Shown here: one piece after another, positions 15,140 to 23,412 of the stretch
Layout of the letters: each line of letters opens with the position of its first letter
Position numbering within the stretch: position 1 is the stretch's first letter
From: CAWUFC02 sp963921335
GTDB taxonomy: Bacteria; Pseudomonadota; Gammaproteobacteria; Pseudomonadales; Halieaceae
DNA length: 64,000 nucleotides
Reading direction: 5' to 3'
Assembly (NCBI GenBank): GCA_963921335.3
Contig: CAWUFC020000002.1
Coordinates: forward strand, 1,767,817 to 1,831,816
Position numbers and translations under genes: made by a program
The notes under the pieces: generated by a model
Databases searched by the model: none
Seen by the model: the letters and a program-made list of their open reading frames with translations, nothing else
Told to the model about the DNA's origin: nothing

Positions 15140-16681
15140 CTACAGCGGCTGATAGCCGGCATAACTCACACCGGCCCATTCTGCCATTTCCCGCTTCCAG
15201 GTTGCCAGATCATCCCGGCAAAATTGGTTGAGATGGGTGTGACCACAGGCACGCGCCATGACCTGCATCAGCTCAGTGCTGGCTTGCAGAAAATTGGTCA
15301 GCTGCTGCGCCGACTTGTCGACGTTGAGACGCTGACGCAGGTCCTTTTTCTGGGTGGCGATGCCCGCAGGGCAGTTGTTAGTGTTGCAGATACGCGCGGC
15401 GACACAGCCAATGGACTGCATGGCGCTGTTAGCCACGGCGATACCGTCCGCACCCAGGGCCAAAGCCTTGATGAAATCTGCAGGCAGACGCAGGCCACCA
15501 GTGACGATCAAACTGACCCGGCCTGAGGCGCCCTGCTGGTCAAGATAACGACGGGCACGCGCCAAAGCCGGGATGGTCGGCACGCTGATATGATCCCTGA
15601 ACAGCAATGGCGCTGCACCGGTTCCACCCCCGCACCCGTCCAGAATGATGTAGTCGGCAGTGGCCTGCAGGGCAAACTCAATATCCCTCTCTATGTGATT
15701 GGCACTGAGCTTGAAACCAATCGGAATACCGCCGCTGATTTCACGCACATACTCTGCGAATCGGGCAAAGTCTGCAGGGCTGTCAAACTGCTCAAAGCTC
15801 GGCGGTGAGATGGCTGGTTGACCTTCAGGTATACCCCTGACTTCGGAGATCTTGCCCACATTTTTGTTGCCCGGCAGATGCCCACCGGTGCCGGTCTTGG
15901 CCCCCTGACCACCCTTGAAGTGGAAAGCCTGTACCCGCTCGATCAGCTCGTCTTTATAACCAAAACCGGCGCTGGCCAACTCATACAGGTAACGTTGGTT
16001 GGCCGCCTGTTCCTCGGGCAGCATGCCACCCTCTCCAGAACAAATACCGGTACCAGCCATCTGCGCCCCTTTGGCCATCGCTGTCTTGGCTTCTTCGGAC
16101 AATGCGCCAAAGCTCATGTCGGAGACGAACAGGGGAATATCCAGTTGCAGCGGCTTGCGCGCCTCTGGACCGATGATCAAATGAGTGCCGACTTCAGCAG
16201 TCTCCGGCAGGGGCTTGGTCGCCATCTGCGCCGCCATGATCTGAATATCGTCCCAGCGGGGCAATTCATTGGCGGGCACGCCCATGGCAGCCATCTCACC
16301 GTGGTGACCCATTTGCGACAGCCCTTCCCGAGCCAGGCGGTGAATCAATTCAACTCCTGGCTCTTCCGGCGTAGCGCGCGCAGCAGGCATGGCATCACTG
16401 GCCAGCACGACACCGGGGCCTTCAACGCCAACCTGGGCGTCGGCAAAGTCCTTGTGCGTACCATCACAGAAGGGCAGATTTGCGCTGTGTTTACACTGGC
16501 ACAAATACGCCTGACCATCTTCTTCGGCTTTGAACGCCTGTGGCGTGAAATCACTGCCCACATGGGAACCATCACAAAAGGGCTGCTTGGCTGACTTGCC
16601 GCAGGTGTAAAAGTAATACTCTTCCCCTGCTTTAAGGTTCACGCCAATGGGTTTGTTGTCTGCAATAACCGGTGTGCTCAT
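15140..16681 (-). CDS. Fusion of tandem CDGSH domains and an FMN-binding glutamate synthase-like domain
   Basis: Residues 1-80 hold two CDGSH iron-sulfur motifs: CGKSAKQPFCDGSH (27-40) and CQCKHSANLPFCDGTH. The second has the full CxC-...-CDGxH set. The first seems to have Tyr in place of the leading Cys of CxC. From residue 150 the protein follows the GltB-type FMN/[3Fe-4S] domain: DMSFGALSEEA, GGQGAKTGTGGHLP, DGCGGGTGAAP and CNTNNCPAGIATQ. The glutaminase domain of true glutamate synthase is missing, so it is an oxidoreductase of unknown substrate. Its start overlaps the pirin stop by 4 bp. Divergent from these is a LysR gene, followed by a hydroquinone reductase gene, which suggests electrophile or quinone stress. 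Confidence 0.85.
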   Translation of the reverse strand: MSTPVIADNKPIGVNLKAGEEYYFYTCGKSAKQPFCDGSHVGSDFTPQAFKAEEDGQAYLCQCKHSANLPFCDGTHKDFADAQVGVEGPGVVLASDAMPAARATPEEPGVELIHRLAREGLSQMGHHGEMAAMGVPANELPRWDDIQIMAAQMATKPLPETAEVGTHLIIGPEARKPLQLDIPLFVSDMSFGALSEEAKTAMAKGAQMAGTGICSGEGGMLPEEQAANQRYLYELASAGFGYKDELIERVQAFHFKGGQGAKTGTGGHLPGNKNVGKISEVRGIPEGQPAISPPSFEQFDSPADFARFAEYVREISGGIPIGFKLSANHIERDIEFALQATADYIILDGCGGGTGAAPLLFRDHISVPTIPALARARRYLDQQGASGRVSLIVTGGLRLPADFIKALALGADGIAVANSAMQSIGCVAARICNTNNCPAGIATQKKDLRQRLNVDKSAQQLTNFLQASTELMQVMARACGHTHLNQFCRDDLATWKREMAEWAGVSYAGYQPL

Positions 16682-17517
16682 GCGGCAAATCTCCCTGCCT
16701 GATAATCCTGGATAGCCTGCTCGATTTCCTCGGCAGTGTTCATTACAAAAGGTCCATAGTTGGCGACCGGCTCACGCAGGGGCTGCCCGCCCAGCAATAA
16801 AAAGGATGCACCCTCATCACCGGCTGTCAGAGACAAGGCATCACCCGGGCCAGTCAGCGCCATCTGCCCGCTGCCTAGGGGGGCTGGCAGTTGCAGTGCG
16901 CCTTGATAAACATAGACCAGCAACTGCCGCTCAACTAAACCCTGCAACTGCACTTCGCCATGTGCTTGCAGTTCCACATCCGCCAGGGCGCCTCCGGCAC
17001 TCAGCCCATCGAGCGGGCCAGATACCGATTGATCATCAAGCTGCCACTCGCCCGCCACCAGCACTGCACGGCCCTGCTTCAGGTTGAGATGCAGCAACTC
17101 ATTAACGGGTACGTCCCGGTAGCGGGGTTCACTCATTTTCTCCGCGGCAGGCAGGTTGTACCAAAGCTGAAACCCGTGCAGGCCGTCGCTGTCCTGGGTG
17201 GGCATCTCAGAGTGGATCACACCGCGGCCGGCAGACATCCACTGCGCGCCACCGCTGCGAATTTCACCGCGGTTGCCCTGGCTATCTTCGTGGATAATGC
17301 CACCCTTCTTCAGGTAAGTAAGCGTTTGCATACCCCGATGAGGGTGTGGCGGAAAGCCACCTGCAAAATCCTCGCGGTAGTCAGAGCGCAGTTCGTCCAG
17401 CAACAAGATCGGGTCCATACCCGCATGTCGCATCCCAGAAATGCGCTGGATCGCGACACCATCGCCGTCCCTGCTGGGGTGACTGCGCCTGATTTCGACA
17501 AAGTTTCGATAGGTCAT
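16678..17517 (-). CDS. Pirin family protein (bicupin)
   Basis: The protein has 279 residues from the chosen ATG at 17517, which has GGGAGG upstream. The pirin hallmarks are there: an N-terminal MRHAGMDPILLLDE-type segment, the metal-binding HPHRGMQTLTY, and EIRSGGAQWMSAGRGVIHSE. Bacterial pirins bind Fe or Ni and some act as quercetinases or redox regulators. The gene overlaps the CDGSH-glutamate synthase gene by 4 bp and is divergent from the LysR regulator, with about 115 bp between them. Confidence 0.88.
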   Translation of the reverse strand: MTYRNFVEIRRSHPSRDGDGVAIQRISGMRHAGMDPILLLDELRSDYREDFAGGFPPHPHRGMQTLTYLKKGGIIHEDSQGNRGEIRSGGAQWMSAGRGVIHSEMPTQDSDGLHGFQLWYNLPAAEKMSEPRYRDVPVNELLHLNLKQGRAVLVAGEWQLDDQSVSGPLDGLSAGGALADVELQAHGEVQLQGLVERQLLVYVYQGALQLPAPLGSGQMALTGPGDALSLTAGDEGASFLLLGGQPLREPVANYGPFVMNTAEEIEQAIQDYQAGRFAA

Positions 17518-17604
17518 AGCTGATCCTCCCTGGATGTGTGCTGACATGACAACATCCTAGGCTCGCCTAAATCGAATTAAAATCGCATAATTACGGCACA
17601 ACAT

Positions 17605-17623
17605 TTCTATTTATTCGAAAATA
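17605..17623. promoter_or_regulatory. Likely LysR binding site, copy 1 (pirin/LysR intergenic region)
   Basis: This 19-bp sequence (TTCTATTT, then A, TTCGAA and AATA) matches 18532-18550 at 17 of 19 positions. It contains the palindromic core TTCGAA. It overlaps the region just before the LysR ribosome site (AGGAG at 17624-17628), as expected for autorepression, and can also serve the divergent pirin promoter. Confidence 0.5.
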
Positions 17624-17632
17624 GGAGTACGC

Positions 17633-18526
17633 GTGGCAAAGTCGACCCTGGAACAATGGCGCATGCTGAAAGCGGTGGTGGACCAGGGCGGGTTTGCCCA
17701 GGCATCCGCCGCCGTGCATAAAAGCCAGTCGAGCATCAATCACGCGGTGCATAAACTGGAACAACAGCTGGGTGTCAGGCTGTTGGAGGTGAAGGGACGT
17801 AAGGCCCACCTGACGGAGTCTGGTGAGCTGTTGCTGCGCCGGGCCTCCCAGGTCCTGGATCAGGCCGAGGCACTGGAATCCCTGGCCGACGGACTGGGGC
17901 AGGGCGAAGAAGCAGAGATACGACTCGCTGTGGATGCCATTTTCCCGGTGGAGTGTCTCAGCATGTGCATCGATGAACTGGCACGGGATTACCCCAATAC
18001 AAGGGTGCAACTCCATGAAACCGTGCTCAGTGGCGGGGATGAAAAACTACTGGCAGGGGAAGTGGATCTGCTGCTGGCGGGAGAGGCACCGGCGGGTTTC
18101 CTGGGGGAATATCTGGGGCAGGTCGATTTCCTGGCAGTGAGCCATCCGGATCACGCCCTGCAGCAAGTCGGCCCGATCAATCTTCAGGATCTTGCGAATC
18201 ATCGCCAGATCGTGGTGCGGGATTCAGCCAAACAGCAAGACAAGGATTCCGGCTGGCTGGAAGCAGAGCAACGCTGGACGGTCTCTAACATGAGTACCTC
18301 TATCGATATGATTAGCCGTGGACTCGGTTTCGCGTGGCTACCGTTGACCCGAATCAGTGAGCATCTGCGCATGGGGCAGCTGAAGCCGCTGCCGCTGGAG
18401 GAAGGTCTGCGGCGCAGTACCGGCCTTTATCTGATGCTTGCGGACAGTGACCAGGCCGGCCCCGCATGCCGACAGCTGTCTCAGGCCCTGGCAGGCCGTT
18501 TTGCCCAGTTTGAGCCAGCGCTGTGA
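17633..18526 (+). CDS. LysR-family transcriptional regulator
   Basis: The 297-residue protein has an N-terminal winged helix-turn-helix (residues about 5-62: LKAVVDQGGFAQASAAVHKSQSS, LEQQLGVRLLE) and a substrate-binding domain of the periplasmic-binding-protein fold. The start is a GTG at 17633 with AGGAG upstream. It is divergent from pirin and followed by the glutathionyl-hydroquinone reductase gene. A repeated 19-bp element upstream of both this gene and the reductase suggests it controls both. The inducer may be a quinone or other electrophile, by inference from the targets. Confidence 0.9.
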   Translation: MAKSTLEQWRMLKAVVDQGGFAQASAAVHKSQSSINHAVHKLEQQLGVRLLEVKGRKAHLTESGELLLRRASQVLDQAEALESLADGLGQGEEAEIRLAVDAIFPVECLSMCIDELARDYPNTRVQLHETVLSGGDEKLLAGEVDLLLAGEAPAGFLGEYLGQVDFLAVSHPDHALQQVGPINLQDLANHRQIVVRDSAKQQDKDSGWLEAEQRWTVSNMSTSIDMISRGLGFAWLPLTRISEHLRMGQLKPLPLEEGLRRSTGLYLMLADSDQAGPACRQLSQALAGRFAQFEPAL

Positions 18527-18554
18527 ATATATTCTATTTTTTCGAATATATTCA
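18524..18554. promoter_or_regulatory. Inverted repeat with LysR site copy 2, upstream of the hydroquinone reductase gene
   Basis: TGAATATATTC and GAATATATTCA form 11-bp arms around a 9-nt spacer that starts at the LysR stop codon. Part of it (18532-18550) is the second copy of the 17605-17623 element. It is 77 bp upstream of the ATG at 18631, in a suitable place for activator binding. Confidence 0.5.
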
Positions 18555-18630
18555 TCAATATTTAGTGATTTTTATCGATTAAATCGCAGTCTACCATGTT
18601 CTCCAGTCATCAATTACAGGAGAAATCACC

Positions 18631-19593
18631 ATGGGATTACTGGTTAATGGAGAGTGGAAGGACGAGTGGTACAACACCGCCGACAACGACGGTGAGTTTA
18701 TCCGCGAAGATGCGCAGTTCAGGAATACCATCAGCACTGAGGGTGAATTCAAACCTGAACCAGGTCGCTATCACCTTTATGTGTCACTGGCTTGTCCCTG
18801 GGCCCACCGCACTCTGATTTTTCGCTCGCTGAAGCAGCTGGAAGATTTGATCGATGTGTCTGTCGTTAGCCCGCTGATGGCTGGGAACGGCTGGACTTAC
18901 AACCAGGCTGAGGGCAGTAGCGGCGATTCGGTGAATGGCGTGGACTACCACCACCAGCTCTACACCCTGAGCCAACCGGGCTACAGTGGACGGGTGACGG
19001 TTCCAGTACTGTGGGATAAGCAAACCGGGCAAATCGTTAACAATGAATCATCCGAGATCATTCGTATCTTCAACAGTGCTTTCAACGAACTCACCGGCAA
19101 CCAAGACGACTATTACCCGCTGGAGCTGCGTGAGCGCATTGATGTCATGAACCAGCGCGTGTATGACACCGTGAACAACGGCGTTTACAGGGCAGGGTTC
19201 GCTACTAGTCAGGCCGCTTATGAGCGCGCCTATGAGGCTCTGTTTGCCATGTTGGACGAACTGGATCAGCTTCTCGGTAGCCAGCGCTACCTCATGGGCG
19301 ACCGTATTACCGAGGCAGACTGGCGGCTATTTACTACCCTGATTCGCTTTGACGCGGTCTATCACGGACACTTCAAATGCAATCGCCAGAGGCTGGAAGA
19401 TTATCAGCATCTGCCTGGCTACATTCGTGAACTGTATCAATGGCCTGGCATCGCCGAGACGGTCAATTTTGCGCATATCAAAGAGCACTACTATGCCTCT
19501 CACCGCAATATTAACCCGACCGGAGTTGTGCCGGCGGGGCCGGATATCGACTATCTCAGCTCCCATCAACGAGATCGTCAGCTGGCAGCCTAA
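18631..19593 (+). CDS. yqjG: Glutathionyl-hydroquinone reductase (YqjG/ECM4 family)
   Basis: The 320-residue protein is a Xi-class glutathione transferase. The catalytic cysteine is C55 in the signature ACPWAHR. Other family segments are WTYNQAEG, GRVTVPVLWDKQ, NNESSEIIRI and DRITEADWRLFTTLIRFD. These enzymes reduce glutathionyl-hydroquinones to hydroquinones with glutathione. The gene follows the LysR regulator and probably answers to it. The product would help recycle quinones that arise from aromatic breakdown or oxidative stress. Its stop overlaps that of the convergent M20 peptidase by 4 bp. Confidence 0.92.
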   Translation: MGLLVNGEWKDEWYNTADNDGEFIREDAQFRNTISTEGEFKPEPGRYHLYVSLACPWAHRTLIFRSLKQLEDLIDVSVVSPLMAGNGWTYNQAEGSSGDSVNGVDYHHQLYTLSQPGYSGRVTVPVLWDKQTGQIVNNESSEIIRIFNSAFNELTGNQDDYYPLELRERIDVMNQRVYDTVNNGVYRAGFATSQAAYERAYEALFAMLDELDQLLGSQRYLMGDRITEADWRLFTTLIRFDAVYHGHFKCNRQRLEDYQHLPGYIRELYQWPGIAETVNFAHIKEHYYASHRNINPTGVVPAGPDIDYLSSHQRDRQLAA

Positions 19594-20984
19594 GGGTTGC
19601 CGGCCCGGCGCAGAATATTGCGGGCGATCTCTATCAGGCCGAGATAACTGTCGACGCGAATCTTCTCATCAGTGCCATGGACACCGGCGGTGTCCTCGAC
19701 TCGCACGGTGTGCCCGTGAAATCGGTAATGGTTGTCGGCCAGCTCCAGGTAATGGCGCACGTCAGTTGTTGCAGGCAGCATGAATGGCAGCGCTACTGCT
19801 TCGGGGTAGAGCTCCAGCACTGCATTTTCAATCAGCGTATATCCGCCCCCGCTCATGGCCGCCACCGGTACACCAGCAGGGGAACGCCGGGCGACACTCA
19901 CCTCGATAGCCGGGTCATCGACCAGCTCGACGACCCGGTCAATCACTGACTGCTCCGTCTCTCCGGGCAAAATACGAAAGTTGATCTGCGCCTCGGCGGA
20001 CTGCGGCACCACGTTGTCTTTCACACCTGCGTTAAAAATGGTTACCGCCGTTGAGGTGCGCACAAACGAACCGGTCTGTGCACTCTGCCCCATTCCCCAT
20101 GCGATCAATCCATCGGTCAGCCACAAATTTCCCAACAGCAGGCTGGCCGGAAAACCCAGTTCCTCGCCGGTGCGTTCCAGCGAGGTACGCATGGGCTCAA
20201 CCAGTTTCACGGGGAAGGGGTTGTCCTCCACGCGCTTCACCGCCTCTCCGAGGCGCACAATCGTGCTGCGCGGCGGCGGCATCGAAGAGTGCCCGCCAGG
20301 TCCGGTCGCGACCAGGCGAAGCGTAAGAAACTGTTTTTCTGCCACGCCGATGTTGGCGACGAAACGATCGGGCAACATGGGATAGTTCTCGATGATGAAA
20401 CCGCCTTCATCAAGCATCCATTCAAAATAGAGCCCGCGCTCTTTCAGCGTTGCTGCAATCTTTCCGGCACCGTTGCTGCCACCAATTTCCTCATCGTGCC
20501 CAAAACCAAAGTACATTGAACGTTCTGGTTCATAGCCCTGGGCCAGCAGGGATTCGGCTGCTTCCAACAAACCCATGACACCCAGCTTGTCATCAAGGGT
20601 GCCTCGGCCGTATATCACACCGTTTTCGATCACACCGGCGAAGGCTGGGTGCGTCCAGTCTCCATCGGTACCGGGCTCAACCGGCACCACATCGGTATGC
20701 GCTGTGAACAACACCGGCTGCATTGCAGGATCACTGCCGGGCCAGTGAATCAGGTAGCTGTACTGGTTGATGTACTCAACCGTGAGGCGCTCATGCACCA
20801 GCGGATAAGCATTCCTTATGAAACTCTGCAGCCCAAGATGTGCTGCTTCGTTGACCCCAAGACCTGAATCCTCTGGATGGCTGACGGTCTCAAACCGGAC
20901 CGCCTTTGCCAGGCGCTCCGCGGCATCCTCCGCAACAGCAACCTGGGCGGTCAGAATCATGGCCGCCAGGAGTAGCAAACGCAT
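19590..20984 (-). CDS. Secreted M20-family metallopeptidase
   Basis: The 464-residue protein starts at 20984 with a signal peptide (MRLLLLAAMILTAQVAVAED). The M20 zinc ligands are in place: TAHTDVVPVEPG, the RGTLDDKLGVMG segment, the catalytic DEEIGG, and the dimerisation insert with GPGGHSSMPP. The length and HTDVVP/GRGTLDDK pattern are those of the CPS1/PM20D-type peptidases. These cleave dipeptides or N-acyl amino acids. It is the last gene of a minus-strand run, 17 bp downstream of the PNPOx gene. The substrate is not known. Confidence 0.88.
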   Translation of the reverse strand: MRLLLLAAMILTAQVAVAEDAAERLAKAVRFETVSHPEDSGLGVNEAAHLGLQSFIRNAYPLVHERLTVEYINQYSYLIHWPGSDPAMQPVLFTAHTDVVPVEPGTDGDWTHPAFAGVIENGVIYGRGTLDDKLGVMGLLEAAESLLAQGYEPERSMYFGFGHDEEIGGSNGAGKIAATLKERGLYFEWMLDEGGFIIENYPMLPDRFVANIGVAEKQFLTLRLVATGPGGHSSMPPPRSTIVRLGEAVKRVEDNPFPVKLVEPMRTSLERTGEELGFPASLLLGNLWLTDGLIAWGMGQSAQTGSFVRTSTAVTIFNAGVKDNVVPQSAEAQINFRILPGETEQSVIDRVVELVDDPAIEVSVARRSPAGVPVAAMSGGGYTLIENAVLELYPEAVALPFMLPATTDVRHYLELADNHYRFHGHTVRVEDTAGVHGTDEKIRVDSYLGLIEIARNILRRAGNP

Positions 20985-21001
20985 AGATAAGAGTTCCTGT
21001 A

Positions 21002-21451
21002 CTAGCCGCGCCAAACGCGTTTGTTCATCGTGCCGAACATTTCAGACAACTCGACACGGGTAGGCGTGATCTTCACGCAAACAAACTCTTCAGAGCCGGC
21101 ACCCTCAGGCCAGAAATCCGCAAGGTCGTAGTCCATAACATTCCAGACATGATCCTTGGTGGCCTGGTCATCAAGCACCTCGGCGTTGCCGCGCACCATC
21201 ACATGCACAAACTCAGGCTCAGACACCTGGTACTGTATGTCCACCTTGCCGTTGGCTTTGATCTGCGCAGCCTTAGGGGTCGAAGCGCCAGTGGCAAACC
21301 AGAGCACGTCGCCCTCCCAGGTGGGGTGAACCAGACGCACCCGTGCCTCGCCCTGATATTCGTTGGCGACCGCCGCCCAGATCGCCTTGCGGCAGGCTGC
21401 ATCCACATCTGCAAAAAACTGGTCTTTGTCGCTATCAGAAACTGCTGTCAT
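21002..21451 (-). CDS. Pyridoxamine 5'-phosphate oxidase-fold protein (general stress type)
   Basis: The 149-residue protein has the split-barrel flavin-binding pattern: ARVRLVHPTWEGDVLWFATG, TPKAAQIKANGKVDIQYQ and EFVHVMVRGNAEVLDD. It resembles the general stress protein 26 type that binds FMN, F420 or haem rather than true PdxH. A ribosome site (AAAGGAGAA) precedes the ATG. It sits between the sulfotransferase-like gene and the M20 peptidase with short gaps and is probably co-transcribed. No clear substrate. Confidence 0.8.
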   Translation of the reverse strand: MTAVSDSDKDQFFADVDAACRKAIWAAVANEYQGEARVRLVHPTWEGDVLWFATGASTPKAAQIKANGKVDIQYQVSEPEFVHVMVRGNAEVLDDQATKDHVWNVMDYDLADFWPEGAGSEEFVCVKITPTRVELSEMFGTMNKRVWRG

Positions 21452-21465
21452 AGTTATTCTCCTTT

Positions 21466-22872
21466 TCAGTCGTTGTCGCTTAATAGTTCATAGCCAATGC
21501 TTTCAAGTCCATAGGCCAATTCCCGATCATCTTCAGATTGCTCATAGGTGCGCGGACTAATCGGCCGCAAATGATTGAGCAATATGTCGAGGGTTTGATG
21601 AGGTGCCAGACTCTCCAGATCAAATAATAGACCGGAATGCTGGTGAGTAAGAGCGTGCGCACCCAGATCGTGACCATTGATACGCACCTGGGTGCGCTCG
21701 TTGCTGCCGTAATAGCGCCCCTTCAGGTACAAGCGCAACTGCCTGTGGCTCGGTAAGAGCGATCGGAAAGGGAGCCGCAAACGCAGGGCAGACTCATCGC
21801 CAGCACTCCAGTGTCCCCAGCTCTCAGGCAGCTGCCATCCGCTTATCAGCTGTGCACCGGATGCCATCGCCGAGCCGCTCAACAGAGGACCGCGATGCAC
21901 AGGTTGCTGGGCCAGCGCAATCAATTCCTCTTCCCGGGCTTGCGCGGCTGCCTCGATGTCGGCCCAACTGTCCTGCAGCCAGCAATCCCTCTGAACCCTG
22001 ACTGTTTGCACGTCGCTATTTAGATACTGCTGGGCCAGAGCGGCATTGCTGCGGCGATAGTGGTGGCGGATCGCATCAACCGCCGGGGCAGAGAGAAAGT
22101 AGCGATGGCCCGGACCATGCTCAGCAATCCAGGACTGGGCCGCATCTATTCTTGCCAGTAGCTGTTCCTGAGACACACCGTCGCGCTGCCACTGATTGAT
22201 CAGCAGGGCAGCCTCAACATCCAGACTGGCATTGGCCACACGGCCGAGACGGATGAAACTGCTATCGATAGCCAGGCCCAGTTGATGCATGAAGTCACTG
22301 ACCACATCGCCCTCGTATAACAGTTCGCGATCGAAAATACGCACAACCATGTCGGAACCATTCAGGCTTTCATGCCAGCGCCGAACCAGTTTAAGGTAGT
22401 TGCGATAGGGATGCTTGCGGGCCCGCCGCGAACGCAGCCACTCCATAATGCCACGCGGGGATTCGAAAGCGCTCAAGGGTATCTTGTGACTTAGCTGTTT
22501 AAGCTGCTGCAGGTAGCCGGTCTGAACAATATCAGCCTGCTCACGGAGATAGACCAGCACGGTAAAGTCGGCCGGCGATAACAGGGCTTGCAGCCGCTCA
22601 ATACGCTGGCGACTAAACAGGCTCATACCTTCCCAACTAATCACCGCCAGGCGGTGACGCTGGGCACGCGCACTCAGCAACTCATCTGCAAGCGCCTGAA
22701 GGCCCTGCTCACTATCTTCTTCAAACAATGCAGCGTGGCCGTTGTTGTCACCCAGCCCCTGCTCAGGCAGATAAACCTGACGCTCAAGCAACCATTCACG
22801 ATTCATCCAGAGGTGTTGCTGGATCGCGGTGCTACCAGCTTTATCGGTGCCGATATGGAACAGGATTCGCAT
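21466..22872 (-). CDS. Sulfotransferase-like protein with C-terminal beta domain
   Basis: The 468-residue protein begins with a P-loop-like HIGTDKAGSTA (6-16), followed by NNGHAALFEE, VISWEGMSLF and VLVYLREQADIVQTGYLQQL. These are also found in the second part of the 802-residue protein at 5844-8252, with which it is homologous to the C-terminus. The P-loop is a variant of the PAPS-binding motif of sulfotransferases, but transferase activity is not proven. The last 110 residues look beta-rich. It begins 3 nt after the retropepsin stop, so both are co-transcribed. A role in modifying surface glycans is an inference. Confidence 0.7.
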   Translation of the reverse strand: MRILFHIGTDKAGSTAIQQHLWMNREWLLERQVYLPEQGLGDNNGHAALFEEDSEQGLQALADELLSARAQRHRLAVISWEGMSLFSRQRIERLQALLSPADFTVLVYLREQADIVQTGYLQQLKQLSHKIPLSAFESPRGIMEWLRSRRARKHPYRNYLKLVRRWHESLNGSDMVVRIFDRELLYEGDVVSDFMHQLGLAIDSSFIRLGRVANASLDVEAALLINQWQRDGVSQEQLLARIDAAQSWIAEHGPGHRYFLSAPAVDAIRHHYRRSNAALAQQYLNSDVQTVRVQRDCWLQDSWADIEAAAQAREEELIALAQQPVHRGPLLSGSAMASGAQLISGWQLPESWGHWSAGDESALRLRLPFRSLLPSHRQLRLYLKGRYYGSNERTQVRINGHDLGAHALTHQHSGLLFDLESLAPHQTLDILLNHLRPISPRTYEQSEDDRELAYGLESIGYELLSDND

Positions 22873-22875
22873 GCT

Positions 22876-23412
22876 TCAGGGCCGAATAATCAGTGTATCG
22901 CCGCGCTGTGACAGTTCAAGGTCGCGTAGAAAGGACATGCCCAGCAACACACCCTCTCCGGGCATGTCCGGGACAATGGATGCAGCCACCCCGGTTCGCC
23001 GGATGGGACCCAGTTGCACTGAATCGAGCTCTACCAGCCAGGTTCGCACAATGCCGGCGGCGGTATGGCTCCTCGCGGGAATGCCACCTTCCAGCCCGAG
23101 TCGATTGGCTACGGCTGCGGACAGAGCCACATAAGTTGCGCCCGTGTCGACCAGAAACTCAACCTCCTGCCCATTGATTAATCCAGTCGCCAGATAATGT
23201 CCTTGCCGATTTCGCTGCAGCAAGACCTCTCTTTCGCCATTCGCACCCACAACCAGAGACAAATCCTGATTTGGATTGCGCTGGCGGTCTAGAAAACCCG
23301 AGAAATACAGGGTCAACATGACCAGCACCGTCACCCAGAACAAGGCGAACATCCAGGGACCAAATTTGTTAGCCGATTGATTAATCCGGGATATCCTCAC
23401 CAAAGAGATCAC
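22876..23412 (-). CDS. Membrane-anchored retropepsin-like aspartic protease
   Basis: The 178-residue protein has one N-terminal membrane segment (WMFALFWVTVLVMLTLYFSG, 20-39) and then a single retropepsin-like domain with the catalytic DTG at 89-91 (FLVDTGATYVAL) and a later LLGMSFLRDL segment. The layout fits the TIGR02281-type clan AA proteases of proteobacteria, which must dimerise to be active. The domain is expected in the periplasm. The start overlaps the end of the PPK2 gene by 32 bp, which suggests coupling. Targets unknown. Confidence 0.85.
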   Translation of the reverse strand: MISLVRISRINQSANKFGPWMFALFWVTVLVMLTLYFSGFLDRQRNPNQDLSLVVGANGEREVLLQRNRQGHYLATGLINGQEVEFLVDTGATYVALSAAVANRLGLEGGIPARSHTAAGIVRTWLVELDSVQLGPIRRTGVAASIVPDMPGEGVLLGMSFLRDLELSQRGDTLIIRP

